Positions 1-8,069 of a stretch of DNA of 36,588 nt are shown here, one piece after another. The notes under the pieces were generated by a model, which saw only the letters and a program-made list of their open reading frames with translations, did no database searches and was not told where the DNA came from. Source of the DNA: CAYJXJ01 sp964374095 (GTDB lineage: Bacteria > Elusimicrobiota > Elusimicrobia > UBA1565 > UBA9628). Each line of letters starts with the position of its first letter. Position 1 is the stretch's first letter. The translations under genes and the position numbers were made by a program. Location: NCBI GenBank assembly GCA_964374095.1, contig CAYJXJ010000026.1, forward strand, positions 1 to 36,588. Reading direction: 5' to 3'.

Positions 1-1
1 C

Positions 2-247
2 GCGCCGCTGGCCGTCATCGAGGAATCCAAGAAATTCGACTACCGCGTGAAGGTCTTCGGCGGCGGAACCACGGGGCAAGCCGGGGCCGCCCGCCACGCC
101 ATCGCCCGCGCTCTGGTGAAACTGGACCAGAAGCACAAGAAACCTCTCAAGGCCCACGGTTTTCTAACCCGCGACCCCCGCATGGTGGAGCGCAAGAAGT
201 CGGGCCAGCCCAAGGCCCGCAAGCGGTTCCAGTACTCCAAGCGCTGA
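2..247 (+). CDS. rpsI: 30S ribosomal protein S9, C-terminal part
   Basis: This is the C-terminal 81 residues of ribosomal protein S9; the start lies upstream of the window. S9 sits in the small-subunit head, and its C-terminal tail reaches the P-site tRNA. The family signature is clear: the GGG..GQAGA.RHAIARAL block, then GFLTRDPRMVERKK, and the basic end QYSKR. The length and terminus match a complete S9 C-terminus. S9 usually follows rplM (L13), which would lie to the left. Confidence 0.97.
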   Translation, partial: APLAVIEESKKFDYRVKVFGGGTTGQAGAARHAIARALVKLDQKHKKPLKAHGFLTRDPRMVERKKSGQPKARKRFQYSKR

Positions 248-263
248 GCATCGCGCGCGCCCC

Positions 264-584
264 TTGTCCCAACCGCCTCCCCGCGAAAGAATCCGGATCC
301 GGGGCCTCGCTTTTATCGCCGCGGCCATACTCATCGGCTGGGGCGGACTGGTGTTGGCCAAGGGCCTCTGGGATCTCGGGTGGGGCCAGCCGGAGGCCAA
401 CCTCTATTCGGCGCGGCCCTGGATGTTCATCACCCGGGAGGAATGGCGGCGCTACGCGGCCTTCGAGGCCGTCTACGGCGCGGCCTGCCTGGCCCTGGCC
501 TGGGCCGCCCGGCGCTACGCGCGGGTCCTGCCCGAAGTGATCGAGCGGCCGCGGCGGGAGCCCGAGATCAAGCTGTTCGAATGA
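264..584 (+). CDS. Small membrane protein of unknown function
   Basis: The predicted product is 106 aa and I do not recognise the family. A hydrophobic segment at about residues 14-34 (FIAAAILIGWGGLVLAKGLW) and a second at about 68-85 suggest two membrane helices. A charged, Arg/Pro/Glu-rich tail ends in IKLFE. The only start giving the full first helix is TTG at 264, without a convincing ribosome-binding site, so the start is uncertain. It lies 16 nt after rpsI in the same direction and is followed by a palindromic repeat and asnB. Confidence 0.6.
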   Translation: MSQPPPRERIRIRGLAFIAAAILIGWGGLVLAKGLWDLGWGQPEANLYSARPWMFITREEWRRYAAFEAVYGAACLALAWAARRYARVLPEVIERPRREPEIKLFE

Positions 585-616
585 GCTCGCGTCGGCGCGG
601 GGGGCATTCCCCTTCG

Positions 617-646
617 GATTTTACTCCCCGGGCCGGGAGTAAAATC
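617..646 (+). repeat. Palindromic repeat copy A, between a small gene and asnB
   Basis: This is a perfect 12-bp inverted repeat, GATTTTACTCCC / GGGAGTAAAATC, around a 6-nt GC centre (CGGGCC). A near copy lies at 10263-10289. The stem ends in A/T runs on both sides, so it could act as a weak bidirectional terminator. No clean U-tract follows the stem on the plus strand. The two copies share more than the stem, which points to a dispersed repeat rather than two independent terminators. Confidence 0.6.
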
Positions 647-665
647 TTCAGGCCGGGAGAGTAAC

Positions 666-2516
666 GTGTGCGGGATCGCCGGCGTCTATAATCTCGACGG
701 CGCGCCGGTGGAGGCCGGGGTCGTCTCCCGCCTGCGGGGGGCGCTGGCCCACCGCGGTCCCGACGACCAGGGGGAGCTTCTGGAGGGGCCGCTGGGACTG
801 GGTTTCGCCCGTCTTTCCATCCTCGACCTGGAGGGCGGGCATCAGCCCATGGCCAGCGCCGACGGCAGCCTCGTCATCGTCTTCAACGGGGAGATCTACA
901 ACCACCCCGAACTGCGCGTCGAGCTCGCGGCCTGCGGCGCTCGTTTCCGGACGCGAGCCGATACCGAGACCATACTGGAGCTTTGGGCCAGGCTGGGGCC
1001 GGCTGCGCTCGACAGGCTGCGGGGGATGTTCGCCTTCGCGATTTGGGATCGCCGCCGACGCGAACTGGTCTTGGCCCGGGACCCGGTCGGCATCAAGCCC
1101 CTCTTTTACTCTCTAAACCCGCGGCGGCTGGCCTTCGCCTCGGAGCTGCGGGCCCTCCTGGGGGCGGGATTCGGGGGCCGGCTCGATCCCGCCGGCGTGC
1201 TGGATTATCTCGCTTTCGGAAAGGTCCACGCCCCCCGCACCGTAGTCGCCGGGGTGCGCAAGCTCAAACCCGGGTATTTTCTGCGCGTGAGCGTCGCCGG
1301 GACCCGTTTGGAGCGTTTTTGGAGCCCTCCGCGCCGGACTCCGGAATCCCTCTCGCGTCATGAAGCCGAAGACCGGCTCGACGCCGTTCTTTCGGATGCG
1401 GTTCGCGGCAATCTCCTCAGCGACGTCCCGGTGGGGGCCTTCCTGAGCGGAGGGGTGGATTCGAGCCTAGTCGCGGCGCTGATGGTACGCCATGCCGGCG
1501 GGCGGCGGGTGAAGACCTTCTCGGTGGGCTTCACCGACGCTCCGGCCGGAGTCGATGAGACGCCTCACGCGCGGCGGGTGGCGCGGGAGTTGGGCACCGA
1601 CCATTCCGAGCTGATGCTTCCGGCCCGGGTCCTGTCCCGCTGGGATGAGGCGGCGGGACTTCTCGATGAACCCCTGGGAGACTCCGCGATACTTCCCACC
1701 TTTCTGCTGTCGCGCTATGCGCGGACCGCGGTCAAGGTGGTCCTCACCGGGGAGGGGGGAGACGAGCTGTTCGGGGGTTATGGGCGCTACAAGGCCGCCT
1801 GGCTCAACGAACTGATCGAGCGTCTTCCGGCCGCGGCGCGCGGCGGCGCCGCCGTGATCGCGCGGCGCTTGGGGCACGGCCGGGTATTCGCCGGCCTGCC
1901 GTTTCGGGGCGCGCGGGATTGGGCGATGGCCACTCTGCATACCCCCCACGCCCAGGTGACGCCGCTCTTTTCCCGCGGGTTCCCCGCGTCCGAGGCCGAG
2001 TCGCTGGAGTGGCTCCGAGCGCTGGGACCCGTGGAGACCCTCAATGACGCCCTGGCCTTCGACCTGCAAACGGAGCTGGCCGACGGCCTGCTCATGAAAG
2101 TCGATAAGTCCACGATGCGGGCGTCGCTGGAGGCGCGCGTGCCGCTGTTGGATCGAGCGGTCGTGGAATTCGCCGCGTCACTCTCGGCGTCGCACAAGAT
2201 CCGCCTCTTTAAGGGCAAGTATCTTCTCCGGCGGGTGGCTCGGAGGTATCTCCCGGCGCGCATCGCGTGGAGGCGCAAGCACGGATTCATCGTGGACTGG
2301 GAGGGCTGGGTCCGCGCTCGGGACAACGAATTGCTGCGGGGGCTATTCGCTCCCGGAGGGCTCGGTTCGTGGGGTGTGTTCGACCCGGAGGCCCTGTCGG
2401 GGGCTTACGACGGGCTCCTGCGCGGCTCGGCGGGAGTCGATGCCGGCTTGATGTTTCGGATCGCGATGCTGGGACTCTGGCTCGAATCGGCGCGGGGCGG
2501 GGTGAGCGCGCCGTGA
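666..2516 (+). CDS. asnB: Asparagine synthase (glutamine-hydrolysing)
   Basis: The product (616 aa) transfers glutamine amide nitrogen to aspartate through a beta-aspartyl-AMP intermediate. The N-terminal class II glutamine amidotransferase domain (about residues 1-200) begins MCGIAG, so Cys2 becomes the catalytic N-terminal residue. This fixes the GTG start at 666, which has a GGGAGAG ribosome-binding site just upstream. The synthetase domain carries the ATP-pyrophosphatase loop SGGVDSS at residues 261-267 and the GEGGDELFGGY block. The length fits the roughly 610-630 aa AsnB/AsnO group. The stop overlaps the next ATG (TGATG), indicating coupled translation with the methyltransferase. Confidence 0.95.
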   Translation: MCGIAGVYNLDGAPVEAGVVSRLRGALAHRGPDDQGELLEGPLGLGFARLSILDLEGGHQPMASADGSLVIVFNGEIYNHPELRVELAACGARFRTRADTETILELWARLGPAALDRLRGMFAFAIWDRRRRELVLARDPVGIKPLFYSLNPRRLAFASELRALLGAGFGGRLDPAGVLDYLAFGKVHAPRTVVAGVRKLKPGYFLRVSVAGTRLERFWSPPRRTPESLSRHEAEDRLDAVLSDAVRGNLLSDVPVGAFLSGGVDSSLVAALMVRHAGGRRVKTFSVGFTDAPAGVDETPHARRVARELGTDHSELMLPARVLSRWDEAAGLLDEPLGDSAILPTFLLSRYARTAVKVVLTGEGGDELFGGYGRYKAAWLNELIERLPAAARGGAAVIARRLGHGRVFAGLPFRGARDWAMATLHTPHAQVTPLFSRGFPASEAESLEWLRALGPVETLNDALAFDLQTELADGLLMKVDKSTMRASLEARVPLLDRAVVEFAASLSASHKIRLFKGKYLLRRVARRYLPARIAWRRKHGFIVDWEGWVRARDNELLRGLFAPGGLGSWGVFDPEALSGAYDGLLRGSAGVDAGLMFRIAMLGLWLESARGGVSAP

Positions 2517-3145
2517 TGCGGCGCTTGCTGGAGTGGTGGCAGCGGCGCGCCGCGCGCCGCAAAATGGAGCGCGTTTTCTCGCGGGGGAAGGATCCCTACG
2601 GCTACCGGAGCTCCCCCTATGAGCTGGAGCGCCTGTCGGCCATGGATGCCTTGCTGGGGCCGGGTGGGTTTGAGCGCGTCCTCGAGGTCGGCTGCGCCGA
2701 GGGGGAGTTTACGCAACGCCTTGTCCGGCGGGCGCGCCGCGTCACGGCCCTTGATATCTCGCCGACGGCCCTCGAGCGCGCCCGCCGCCGGCTGGCCGGC
2801 GGCCCGGTCGAGTTCCACCAGGCCGACCTTCGGGTCTGGCGGCCCGCGCCGCCGGCGCGCTTCGATTTGGCCGTCTTGGGGGAAGTCCTCTACTATCTGG
2901 ATAAGGCGTGGGCCCGGCGGGCCTTTGACGAGTGTTTCCGCGGCGTCGCCGGCTGGCTGGAGCCGGGCGGGCGCCTGCTTCTCGCGCACGGCTTCATCAA
3001 CCCCGCGCAACGGGCTCTCCGCCAGAGCTACCGCGAGCGATTCGAGCGCTTGGGGTTGGTGCTGGAAGAGGAGTTGGAGGTCGTCGACCCGGTCGATCCC
3101 GGCGGGGTGCGGTGCCTCGTGAGCCGCCTGCGCAAACCCGCGTGA
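2516..3145 (+). CDS. Class I SAM-dependent methyltransferase (NodS/Methyltransf_23-like)
   Basis: The predicted product (209 aa) is a Rossmann-fold methyltransferase. Motif I is VLEVGCAEG (residues 55-63), followed by an acidic post-I segment (VTALDIS) and a motif resembling LAVLGEVLYYL. These bind S-adenosylmethionine. The overall pattern recalls NodS-type N-methyltransferases, but the substrate cannot be inferred. The ATG at 2516 overlaps the asnB stop by 1 nt, and the TGA overlaps the next GTG start (GTGA). The gene is therefore in an operon with asnB and a phosphoribosyltransferase. Confidence 0.85.
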   Translation: MRRLLEWWQRRAARRKMERVFSRGKDPYGYRSSPYELERLSAMDALLGPGGFERVLEVGCAEGEFTQRLVRRARRVTALDISPTALERARRRLAGGPVEFHQADLRVWRPAPPARFDLAVLGEVLYYLDKAWARRAFDECFRGVAGWLEPGGRLLLAHGFINPAQRALRQSYRERFERLGLVLEEELEVVDPVDPGGVRCLVSRLRKPA

Positions 3146-3777
3146 TTTTCGCCGACCGCCGCGAGGCCGGGCGCAGGCTGGGGGAGCGTCTCGCCGGATA
3201 CGCGCGCGAGGGGCCCGTGGTCCTGGCTCTTCCCCGCGGGGGGGTCCCGGTCGGCTTCGAGGTCGCCCGGAACCTCGGGTGCCCGTGGGACGTCGTGGTC
3301 GCGCGCAAGCTGGGCGCCCCGCGCCAGCCCGATCTGGCCATCGGCGCGGTGGCGGCCGGCGGGGAACCCCTCTGGAATGAGGAGCTGCTGGCGAGCCTGG
3401 GCGTCCCGGAGGCCTACCGCCGCGAGGAGGTTCGGCGCCAGAGCCGCGAGGCGCGGCGCCAGGAAGCGGTCTTCCGATCGGGCCGGGCCGCCCCGAGGGT
3501 CGCGGGGTCCTGCGCCATCGTCGTCGACGATGGGGTCGCGACGGGGCTCTCGGTCCGGGCCGCGTTGGAGGCGGCGCGCCGCCTGGGGCCGCGCCGGCTG
3601 GTGGCGGCGTTTCCCGTCGGCTCGGCGGAGGGCCTCGAGGGCCTGCGCCCGCATTGCGACGAGCTGGTCTGCCTGCTCGTTCCCGGAGGCTTCATTTCGG
3701 TGAGCGACCATTACGCGGATTTCCGGCCCACCTCGGATTCCGAGGTTCTGGGCCTGCTCGGGCAGGACTTAAAATAG
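3142..3777 (+). CDS. Phosphoribosyltransferase-domain protein
   Basis: The product is about 211 aa, with a GTG start at 3142 overlapping the upstream TGA. The PRPP-binding loop is VVDDGVATG at residues 127-135. The N-terminal LALPRGGVPVGFEVA and ARKLGAP segments are typical of the stand-alone 'predicted phosphoribosyltransferase' family, which is often found alone or fused to dienelactone hydrolase. The substrate is unknown. The family resembles purine PRTases in fold, but the specificity loop is not assignable. Given nearby nucleotide-handling genes a salvage role is possible, though position alone is weak evidence. Confidence 0.85.
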   Translation: MIFADRREAGRRLGERLAGYAREGPVVLALPRGGVPVGFEVARNLGCPWDVVVARKLGAPRQPDLAIGAVAAGGEPLWNEELLASLGVPEAYRREEVRRQSREARRQEAVFRSGRAAPRVAGSCAIVVDDGVATGLSVRAALEAARRLGPRRLVAAFPVGSAEGLEGLRPHCDELVCLLVPGGFISVSDHYADFRPTSDSEVLGLLGQDLK

Positions 3778-3782
3778 CTAGA

Positions 3783-4325
3783 ATGTCCATGTGGCGCCGG
3801 GATCCTTTGGAGCGGGCGGGATCGGCCGCGGCCGCGGCGGCCGCGGCCCTGGAGCGTCTCTTCCAGCGGCCGACCGAGACGCGTCTCCTGGAGCTGCGGC
3901 CCGCCCTCGCCGTTCTGCGCTCCCCTCTCGACACGTCGCGGCGGGCGGCCCGGGCCCTATCCGAATTCGCCGACCAGGCCGAATTGGCGGGCCAGGAGAT
4001 TATCCGCTTCGCGCCGGCGTCCGCGGACCCCGCCCTGGGGGCCTGCGCCGGGTCGCTGGCCGAGGCGGCGCGGGGCTTGCGGGCCGCGATCCGGGCCGCC
4101 GCGCGCCGGGATCGGGAAGGGCGCGACCGGGCGCTGGCGTTGGCCAAGGCCGCGGCGGCTCGCGCCGGCGCCCAGCGGCGGCGGGCTCGGGCCGGCGCCT
4201 GGGAAGACCCGCGGGTCGTTCAGAGCCTCAAGACGAGCGCCCTTTCGGAGCGGCTGGCGCAGGCCGCGGAGGCCCTCCATGCGGCCTGCGACGCTCTCGC
4301 CGAGGAGGCCGTAGACGATGAATAA
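3783..4325 (+). CDS. Ala/Arg-rich helical protein, possibly PhoU/DUF47-like
   Basis: The product is 180 aa from ATG at 3783; a second in-frame ATG lies at 3789. It is almost entirely predicted helix, very rich in Ala, Arg and Glu, with no signal peptide or membrane segment. The C-terminal part (LSERLAQAAEALHAACDALA) looks like the last helix of PhoU/DUF47 phosphate-transport accessory proteins, but no diagnostic metal-binding motif is visible. I would not assign function. Its stop overlaps the ATG of the 5'-nucleotidase gene (ATGAATAA), so translation is probably coupled. Confidence 0.6.
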   Translation: MSMWRRDPLERAGSAAAAAAAALERLFQRPTETRLLELRPALAVLRSPLDTSRRAARALSEFADQAELAGQEIIRFAPASADPALGACAGSLAEAARGLRAAIRAAARRDREGRDRALALAKAAAARAGAQRRRARAGAWEDPRVVQSLKTSALSERLAQAAEALHAACDALAEEAVDDE

Positions 4326-5868
4326 GCGCGCTTATGTGGCCAAAATGACCACAACATGGTGTCTTTGCAGCCTCTTCTTCTCGCCGCTAGTCGGGGCGGA
4401 GCCCCTGAGGATCGCGGTTTGGCACACCAATGACATCCACGGCTGGATCGCGCCGCGCCCGGCGGTCACCACGGCGGCCGCGCCCGGGCGCCTGGTGGGG
4501 GGGGCCGCGGCCTTGGCAAGGGTCTATCGCCAAGAACCGCTGCCCAAAATCCTGCTGGACGGGGGCGATTGGTTCCAAGGCACACCCGAGGGGACCATGA
4601 CGCGCGGCAAAGCGGTGGCGGATGTCTTCAACGCCGTGCCCTACGACGCGGTGGTCGTGGGAAACCACGATTTCGATTTCGGCGAGGCCGTGCTGCGGGA
4701 GGCGGTGCGGGCCATCAAGGTCCCGGTGCTGGGGGCCAATGTTTACATCAAGGCCACCGGACGCAGACCCGCCTATTTGAGACCCCATATCCTGAAGGAC
4801 GTCGGAGGCGTCACGGTGGGAGTCTTCGGGCTCCTGACCACCCAAATGCGGAGCTTGACCTTCGAGAAGAATTTCGCGGGACTTGAGTTCCGCCGGGAGG
4901 CGGACGAGGCTAAAGCCGCGGTCAAGGAGCTCAGGCGCCAAGGCGCCGCGGTGGTGATCGCCTTGACCCACGTGGGGCTGGAATCCCCCGACCGCGCTCC
5001 CTTTGAGGGCGACCAGACCCTGGCCGCGACCGTCCCCGGCATCGACCTTATCGTGGGGGGGCATTCCCACACCGCCCTCAAGGACCCCATCCGCGACGCG
5101 ACCTACGGAACGCTGATCGTGCAGGCGGGCTCCTATCTGACCATGGCCGGCCGGGTGGAAGTCGAGTTCGACGCCGAGAAGAAGAAGGTCGTCCGGTCCA
5201 CGGCGAAACTGGTGGACCTCTGGATCGACGCGGTCGGCGAGGATCCCGACGTGAAGGCCGTGGTCGACGCCCGCGTCGCCGCGGTCGGCCAGTTGCTTGA
5301 AGTAGTTGTGGCCACAGCGGCCACGGCGCTCACCCACGACCGCAAGCTCACCGTCGAATCCTCTCTCGGGGACTGGATGACGGATTGCGAGCGGGAATGG
5401 GCCGGGAGCGACGTCGCTTTGATGAACTCCGGCGGCATCCGGGCCATCATGCCCGCGGGGCCCGTGACCTTGCGCACCTTGTTTAATATAATGCCCTTCG
5501 ATAATACCGTGGTCAAACTCCGCATGAAGGGGAGATCCCTCGCCGACGTCCTCGAGCATGGCGTCGCGGGAGGCAAGGGAATGATCCAAGTCTCCGGGGT
5601 CGAGGTTGTTTACGACGCGGCTAAACCGCGGGGTGAACGCCTGGTACGCGCGACTATCGCCGGCAAACGGCTGGATCCTGGGGAGAGCTATTCGGTCGCC
5701 GCCCCGGACTTCATGGTCCGGGGCGGCGACGGTTACGGCCCCTTCGCCTCGGCGGAGAGTCGCGCGGAGACCGGGAAGCTCTTGCGCGACGTGCTACGGG
5801 AATGCGCCCAACGGCAGCGCCAACTACAGACGCCCGCCTCCGGGCGGGTGCGGGCGCATAAACCATGA
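4318..5868 (+). CDS. Exported 5'-nucleotidase / UshA-type metallophosphatase
   Basis: The product (516 aa) has an N-terminal signal peptide (about residues 1-28, ending near VGAE) and is expected outside the cytoplasm. The metallophosphatase domain shows HTNDIHG, GGDWFQGT, VVGNHDFDFG, ALTHVG and GGHSHT, the dinuclear metal-site motifs of UshA-like enzymes. The C-terminal nucleotide-specificity domain has NSGGIRA and RGGDGYGPF. The family removes 5'-phosphate from nucleotides and can hydrolyse UDP-sugars. The stop overlaps the next gene by ATGA. Placed before an AphA-like phosphatase and a deoxyribose-phosphate compartment, it fits (deoxy)nucleotide scavenging. Confidence 0.93.
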   Translation: MNKRAYVAKMTTTWCLCSLFFSPLVGAEPLRIAVWHTNDIHGWIAPRPAVTTAAAPGRLVGGAAALARVYRQEPLPKILLDGGDWFQGTPEGTMTRGKAVADVFNAVPYDAVVVGNHDFDFGEAVLREAVRAIKVPVLGANVYIKATGRRPAYLRPHILKDVGGVTVGVFGLLTTQMRSLTFEKNFAGLEFRREADEAKAAVKELRRQGAAVVIALTHVGLESPDRAPFEGDQTLAATVPGIDLIVGGHSHTALKDPIRDATYGTLIVQAGSYLTMAGRVEVEFDAEKKKVVRSTAKLVDLWIDAVGEDPDVKAVVDARVAAVGQLLEVVVATAATALTHDRKLTVESSLGDWMTDCEREWAGSDVALMNSGGIRAIMPAGPVTLRTLFNIMPFDNTVVKLRMKGRSLADVLEHGVAGGKGMIQVSGVEVVYDAAKPRGERLVRATIAGKRLDPGESYSVAAPDFMVRGGDGYGPFASAESRAETGKLLRDVLRECAQRQRQLQTPASGRVRAHKP

Positions 5869-6464
5869 GCCCCGTCCAGAGCGTCAAGGCTAAAGTTCAA
5901 GGCGCCTGGTCGTTGGCCAAGCGCCTGTTTGTCCTCACGTGCCTCTGGGGCCTGGTCTTTAGCCTGGTCACCATCGGCAAGCTGGGGGTCGCCTTCGACT
6001 ATGACGACACCTTGGTTTTTTCGAGCCCCGCGTACGCCCGTGCCTTCGCGCAGACTCCGCAGCCGTTCACTGACAAATTCTGGACCGTGGTGAACCAGTC
6101 CTACGATCTCGAGAAGCCGAAGTTCGTCTCCTGGGGCCTGGCTTGGCTTTTCCGGATCTGCGGCTTTCGCGTCTCCATTCTTTCCGGCCGTCCCGACACG
6201 GCGGGAGAGAACCTGCGCAAGGAATGGCGGAGGCTCGTGCCCCGCCAGCGCTTTATCTTCGTCGGGGATAAGGGCAGCAAGGCCCAATTTATCAAGGAAG
6301 GCAATATCGTCGTGTTTTTCGGCGACGGCGACACGGATATCGAAGCCGGGCGGCGCGCCCGGGTCCTGACCCTGCGCATCCGCCGCAGCCCGAAATCGAA
6401 CTACAAGGACGATTACCATCCGGGGACCTTTGGGGAGTTCGTCATTCCTTTCTCGGAGTATTGA
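5865..6464 (+). CDS. aphA: Membrane-anchored class B acid phosphatase (AphA-like, HAD superfamily)
   Basis: The product is 199 aa. An N-terminal hydrophobic segment (about residues 21-42) is probably an uncleaved anchor or signal. HAD motif I is FDYDDT (D45 nucleophile, D47 acid/base), followed by LVFSSP as in E. coli AphA. Motif II is SILSGRP (S107), and motif IV is GDGDTDI (D154, D156, D158). The C-terminus GEFVIPFSEY matches the AphA ending pattern. Class B acid phosphatases dephosphorylate 5'- and 3'-(deoxy)nucleotides in the periplasm. It overlaps the 5'-nucleotidase gene by 4 nt and ends inside the -35 box of the BMC promoter. Confidence 0.85.
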   Translation: MSPVQSVKAKVQGAWSLAKRLFVLTCLWGLVFSLVTIGKLGVAFDYDDTLVFSSPAYARAFAQTPQPFTDKFWTVVNQSYDLEKPKFVSWGLAWLFRICGFRVSILSGRPDTAGENLRKEWRRLVPRQRFIFVGDKGSKAQFIKEGNIVVFFGDGDTDIEAGRRARVLTLRIRRSPKSNYKDDYHPGTFGEFVIPFSEY

Positions 6465-6489
6465 CAGTGAACGAAATTACATGTAGAAT
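6461..6489 (+). promoter_or_regulatory. Sigma70-type promoter of the BMC operon
   Basis: TTGACA (6461-6466) and TAGAAT (6484-6489) are separated by exactly 17 nt. The -35 box is a perfect consensus match and the -10 box has one mismatch. It overlaps the aphA-like stop codon. The expected transcription start is near 6496, about 40 nt before the tpiA ATG. This is one of the strongest promoter-like sites in the window and probably drives the whole microcompartment gene set. Confidence 0.75.
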
Positions 6490-6537
6490 ACGGAAGCTGG
6501 AAAATATGGTCAAATTGGACACACTTGCCTGCGGCCT

Positions 6538-7317
6538 ATGAGCTCGACCCTGCGACGCCCGCTGATCGCCGGCAACTGGAAAATGCATCTCACGTTGTCC
6601 GAGTCGGCCGCCCTGGCCAAGGCCGTTCGCGACGGGGCCTCCCCGGCGGGTCCGGAAGTGGCGCTCTGCGTTCCCTTCACCGCTTTGACCGTGGTCGCCG
6701 AGGTTCTCAAGGGTTCCCAGGTTCGCCTGGGAGCCCAGGATTTGCACTGGGAATCGCAGGGGGCCTTCACCGGAGAGGTCTCGGCGGTCCAAATCAAAGA
6801 CGCGGGGGCCCGGCTCGCGATCATCGGCCATAGCGAGCGGCGCCGGTATTTCGGAGAAACGGACGAGACTGTAAGTGAGAAGCTCAAAGCGGCGCTCGCT
6901 GTCGGACTCTCGGCGATTGTCTGCATCGGCGAGACCCTTGAAGAAAGAGAGGCACAGAGAACGTATCGCGTCCTGGAGACGCAGCTTAAAGCCGGGCTCG
7001 TAGGCCATGCCCCAACGGATCTCACGCGCGTAACGCTGGCCTACGAGCCGGTTTGGGCCATCGGCACCGGCAAGACGGCCACGCCGGCCCAGGCTCAAGA
7101 GGCGCATCTCTTCATCCGCAAGACCCTCAAGGGGCTCCACGGCGAGGGCGCCGCGGCCGGAATGCGCATCCTCTACGGCGGCTCGGTCAAGCCCGACAAC
7201 GTCGACGCCTTGATGGCCCAGCCGGACTTGGACGGCGCCTTGGTCGGAGGCGAGAGCTTGAAGCCGGCCAATTTTTTGAGGATTGTCGGATTTAAGGCCC
7301 CTCAGGCGGTGGGATAA
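6538..7317 (+). CDS. tpiA: Triosephosphate isomerase
   Basis: The product (259 aa) interconverts glyceraldehyde-3-phosphate and dihydroxyacetone phosphate. The active-site set is complete: N13 and K15 in AGNWKM, H98 in IIGHSERR, E170 in YEPVWAIGTG, and phosphate-binding GGS and GALVGG near the C-terminus. No cargo-type helix is present, so it may work in the cytosol. As first gene of the BMC operon it is well placed to process the glyceraldehyde-3-phosphate made by DeoC. No strong ribosome-binding site precedes ATG 6538. The stop overlaps the pduL ATG (TAATG). Confidence 0.96.
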   Translation: MSSTLRRPLIAGNWKMHLTLSESAALAKAVRDGASPAGPEVALCVPFTALTVVAEVLKGSQVRLGAQDLHWESQGAFTGEVSAVQIKDAGARLAIIGHSERRRYFGETDETVSEKLKAALAVGLSAIVCIGETLEEREAQRTYRVLETQLKAGLVGHAPTDLTRVTLAYEPVWAIGTGKTATPAQAQEAHLFIRKTLKGLHGEGAAAGMRILYGGSVKPDNVDALMAQPDLDGALVGGESLKPANFLRIVGFKAPQAVG

Positions 7318-7955
7318 TGGACCAGAATCCTGAGATCGCCAAGCGCATCACCGAGGAGATCGTCTCCCGCATGGAACGGTCGAAGACCCCGGTGCCCGTG
7401 GGGGTTTCCAACCGCCATGTCCATTTCCGGCAGGAGGATTGGGACGTGCTTTTCGGCGCGGGAACCCAGCCCCGCAAGTTCCGGCAGGTCAAGCAGCCCG
7501 GGTTCTACGCCTGCTTCGAGTCGATCGACATCGAGGGGCCCAAGGGCCGGATCGAGAAGGTCCGCCTCATCGCGCCGCACCGGCCCCACACCCAAGTGGA
7601 GATAAGCGGGACCGACGCCCAGGTCCTGGGGCTCAAGCCCCCGATCCGCGATTCCGGCCAGCTTGAAGGATCGGGGGCCGTGCGGGTCATCGGGCCCAAG
7701 GGAACCTTGGAGATCAAGCAAGGCCTCATCATCGCGCGGCGCCATATCCATTTCCACCCCCTGGAGGCGCAGGCCATGGGCGTCAAGGACGGAGAGGTGG
7801 TGCGCGTCCGGGCCGGGGTCGGCGGTCCGCGCGAGCTCGTTTTCGAGCAGGTCCTCATCCGCGTGTCGGACAAATTCAGTCTCGAGTTTCACCTGGACAC
7901 CGACGAGGCCAACGCGGCCTGGGTCCGTTCCGGCGACAACGTGAGCATCGTATAA
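7317..7955 (+). CDS. pduL: Phosphotransacylase PduL (microcompartment type)
   Basis: The product (212 aa) converts acyl-CoA and phosphate to acyl-phosphate and CoA. Two PduL barrels are visible: GVSNRHVHF (H34, H36) in the first and ARRHIHFHP (H143, H145, H147) in the second. These histidines bind the two zinc ions in the family. The first 20 residues (NPEIAKRITEEIVSRMER) form an amphipathic helix of encapsulation-peptide type, so the enzyme is probably luminal cargo. With the downstream aldehyde dehydrogenase it regenerates CoA within the shell. A REP-like hairpin separates it from the first shell gene. Confidence 0.95.
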   Translation: MDQNPEIAKRITEEIVSRMERSKTPVPVGVSNRHVHFRQEDWDVLFGAGTQPRKFRQVKQPGFYACFESIDIEGPKGRIEKVRLIAPHRPHTQVEISGTDAQVLGLKPPIRDSGQLEGSGAVRVIGPKGTLEIKQGLIIARRHIHFHPLEAQAMGVKDGEVVRVRAGVGGPRELVFEQVLIRVSDKFSLEFHLDTDEANAAWVRSGDNVSIV

Positions 7956-7956
7956 T

Positions 7957-8059
7957 GGGGTCACCTCCCGCCATCCTTGGGGTCACATCCCGCCATCTGA
8001 CAAATTCCTTGAATTTGTCAGATGGCGGGATGTGACCCCATCATAGGGATGTGACCCCG
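7957..8059 (+). repeat. REP/BIME-like inverted repeat with a 30-bp perfect hairpin
   Basis: A perfect 30-bp stem spans 7978-8007 and 8011-8040 with a 3-nt loop (CTT). The arm starts TGGGGTCACATCCCGCCATC. It is flanked by a partial left arm at 7957-7976 (GGGGTCACCTCCCGCCATCC) and a partial right arm at 8047-8059 (GGGATGTGACCCC). The unit therefore looks like one complete and one degenerate nested palindrome. Such GGGGTCA-ended palindromes resemble REP elements mobilised by Y1/RAYT transposases, but no transposase is in this window. In the transcript it would form a very stable hairpin between pduL and BMC-H, able to influence mRNA stability or shell/enzyme ratio. Confidence 0.75.
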
Positions 8060-8069
8060 AGGAGCGAAC

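Noticed and set aside
264..584. A second gene in the overlapping frame at 380-664
   Set aside because: That frame is an Ala/Gly/Arg-rich shadow without domain or ribosome-binding site. Its tail only reads the palindromic repeat.
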